A stretch of 64,000 bases of DNA from Microscillaceae bacterium (lineage in GTDB: Bacteria > Bacteroidota > Bacteroidia > Cytophagales > Microscillaceae), in contig JAABSX010000013.1 in assembly GCA_011390205.1 (NCBI GenBank), positions 23,203 to 87,202 of the forward strand, written 5' to 3'. How positions within the stretch are numbered: the first letter of the stretch is position 1; each line of letters begins with the position of its first letter. A model generated the notes under the pieces. The model was given only the letters and a program-made list of their open reading frames with translations, made no database searches and was not told where the DNA came from. Of this stretch, positions 63,047-64,000 are shown piece after piece. Made by a program: the position numbers and the translations under genes.

Positions 63047-63249
63047 CGAGCAATGGTTTGTTCTTTGCAGCACATGTTTTTTGTAGGCACTTTATCAAGC
63101 ATAAAAACAAAAACCTGTCAATCTGCTGCTTGTTCTCGGTGATGTGCTAAGTCAAGAATATGACAGATTGATTTGATAAAATGCCAGAGTTTTACTAATT
63201 TGTCATAAAGTTATAAAATCAAAATAAACAGGTTTTGATAAAAAGAATC

Positions 63250-63882
63250 ATGTTTTACGTTTTGTATGCCCTTCCTGTGGGTTTGCTTTTGCTTATCTTG
63301 GTGATTACATACAGTGATTGGCGCATTTCTCAGTATAGCCAAAGCTATGTGTATGATCGCTTAGAAGATGTCCCCTTTAACAAAGTCGGGCTGCTGCTGG
63401 GCACGAGCAAGAAGGTACAAAACGGGCAGCCCAATTTATATTTTAAATACAGAATCAGGGCAGCGGCAGAGCTATACAATGCAGGTAAAATTGAATATAT
63501 CTTGGTAAGTGGAGATAATAGCCTCAAAGAATACAATGAACCCATAGATATGAAAAAAGCCTTGATGAAGCAAGGCATTCCTGATACAGCGATTGTGCTA
63601 GATTATGCAGGTTTTCGCACATTTGATTCAGTAGTGAGGAGTAAAAAAGTCTTTGGACAAGAAAAAGTTACCGTCATTTCCCAAAGATTTCATAACCAAA
63701 GAGCCATTTATATTGCACACCAAAAAGGACTGGAAGCTGTAGGCTACAATGCCCAAGACATTTCCTTTTCTTCTGGACTAAAAGTACAGCTAAGAGAAAA
63801 AGCAGCCAGGGTAAAAGTATTCTTAGACTTATACATCCTTCATACTCAGCCTAAGTTTTTAGGAAAAAAGATAAAAATATAG
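63250..63882 (+). CDS. SanA/ElyC-like DUF218 membrane protein
   Basis: About 211 residues. A single N-terminal membrane helix (FYVLYALPVGLLLLILVITY) leads to a DUF218 domain: VGLLLGTSKKVQNGQPN, YKYRIRAAAELYNAG-type segment (KYRIRAAAELYNAG), ILVSGDN, EPIDMKKALMKQGIP and QRFHNQRAIYIAHQKG. This is the SanA group (vancomycin sensitivity protein) of envelope proteins, probably acting on the outer face of the inner membrane; the enzyme activity is not known. A TTG at 63235 would add five residues; the ATG at 63250 gives the usual start just before the helix. A strong terminator follows. Confidence 0.88.
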   Translation: MFYVLYALPVGLLLLILVITYSDWRISQYSQSYVYDRLEDVPFNKVGLLLGTSKKVQNGQPNLYFKYRIRAAAELYNAGKIEYILVSGDNSLKEYNEPIDMKKALMKQGIPDTAIVLDYAGFRTFDSVVRSKKVFGQEKVTVISQRFHNQRAIYIAHQKGLEAVGYNAQDISFSSGLKVQLREKAARVKVFLDLYILHTQPKFLGKKIKI

Positions 63883-63893
63883 CTTCACAAAGC

Positions 63894-63928
63894 AAAAAAC
63901 CTCTCAGGTAAGCCTGAGAGGTTTTTTT
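63894..63928. terminator. Terminator after the SanA-like gene, bidirectional
   Basis: AAAAAACCTCTCAGG and CCTGAGAGGTTTTTT pair exactly with a four-base loop (TAAG) and end in a T-run on both strands. Confidence 0.9.
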
Positions 63929-63948
63929 AGTGAATAGATAGGCTCATT

Positions 63949-64000
63949 TTACTTTGTAAAATTAAGTGGATGCTTTAAGTTTTTGTGGTCTGTGATTTCT
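63949..64000 (-). CDS. Possible 3' end of a minus-strand gene running off the window
   Basis: From the window edge the minus strand is open for 16 codons (ending in HPLNFTK) and stops with TAA at 63951-63949. The bidirectional terminator directly downstream makes a converging gene here likely. The piece is too short to identify. Confidence 0.35.
   Translation of the reverse strand, partial: EITDHKNLKHPLNFTK

Overview
The window reads as a Bacteroidota chromosome, most likely an aerobic, gliding-type Cytophagales relative. The sequence evidence is a SusC/SusD pair, two cargo proteins of the type IX secretion system (one ending in a type A tail, one in a CHU_C-like tail), several promoters of the Bacteroidota form TTTG-N19/20-TAnnTTTG, few purine-rich ribosome binding sites, and TolC/adaptor/RND genes behind a TetR gene. 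I cannot name the genus. There is no rRNA, CRISPR array, prophage or intact insertion sequence.

Layout. 1-5.3 kb: tail of an acyl-CoA dehydrogenase gene, a SusC/SusD outer-membrane uptake pair and a DUF488 gene. 5.5-10.5 kb: LolD-like ATPase, sodium:alanine symporter, DUF697-SHOCT protein, SDR-like oxidoreductase and a small barrel protein. 10.6-15.7 kb: the housekeeping block pheT, coiled-coil gene, zapA, rny, with a candidate small RNA behind rny and a weaker candidate between zapA and rny. 16-19 kb: a secreted protein of unknown function preceded by phased repeats, a MarC protein and a class V aminotransferase. 19.3-27.9 kb: a same-strand cluster of a membrane nSTAND NTPase with WD40 repeats, a barrel protein, a LytM/LysM hydrolase, a lamin-tail secreted protein and a small secreted protein. 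28-31.3 kb: an orphan tandem histidine kinase. 31.3-38 kb, minus strand: UbiA-like prenyltransferase, unknown protein, TrkH, heptose kinase, aminotransferase. 38-45.4 kb: DUF1569 protein, two tRNA-Val genes, transglutaminase-like protein, two thioredoxin-fold proteins, photolyase, glyS. 45.8-54 kb: a 1935-residue T9SS cargo protein, a protein of four barrel-like repeats, a PPP-type phosphatase. 54-61.8 kb: an 84-bp dispersed repeat, a broken transposase gene, then tetR with a large operator and a TolC-adaptor-RND efflux set. 61.9-64 kb: Ldh-family oxidoreductase and SanA/ElyC-like protein.

How the genes fit together. Much of the window serves the cell envelope: uptake (SusCD, AGCS, TrkH), lipid and surface biosynthesis (UbiA, heptose kinase), wall remodelling (M23/LysM), secretion cargo and efflux. 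The two places most likely to hold something undescribed are the nSTAND/WD40-barrel-murein hydrolase cluster, where the WD40 domain is predicted to lie in the periplasm, and the structured RNA candidate between rny and its downstream terminator. Function calls rest on reading motifs by eye; no database search was made.
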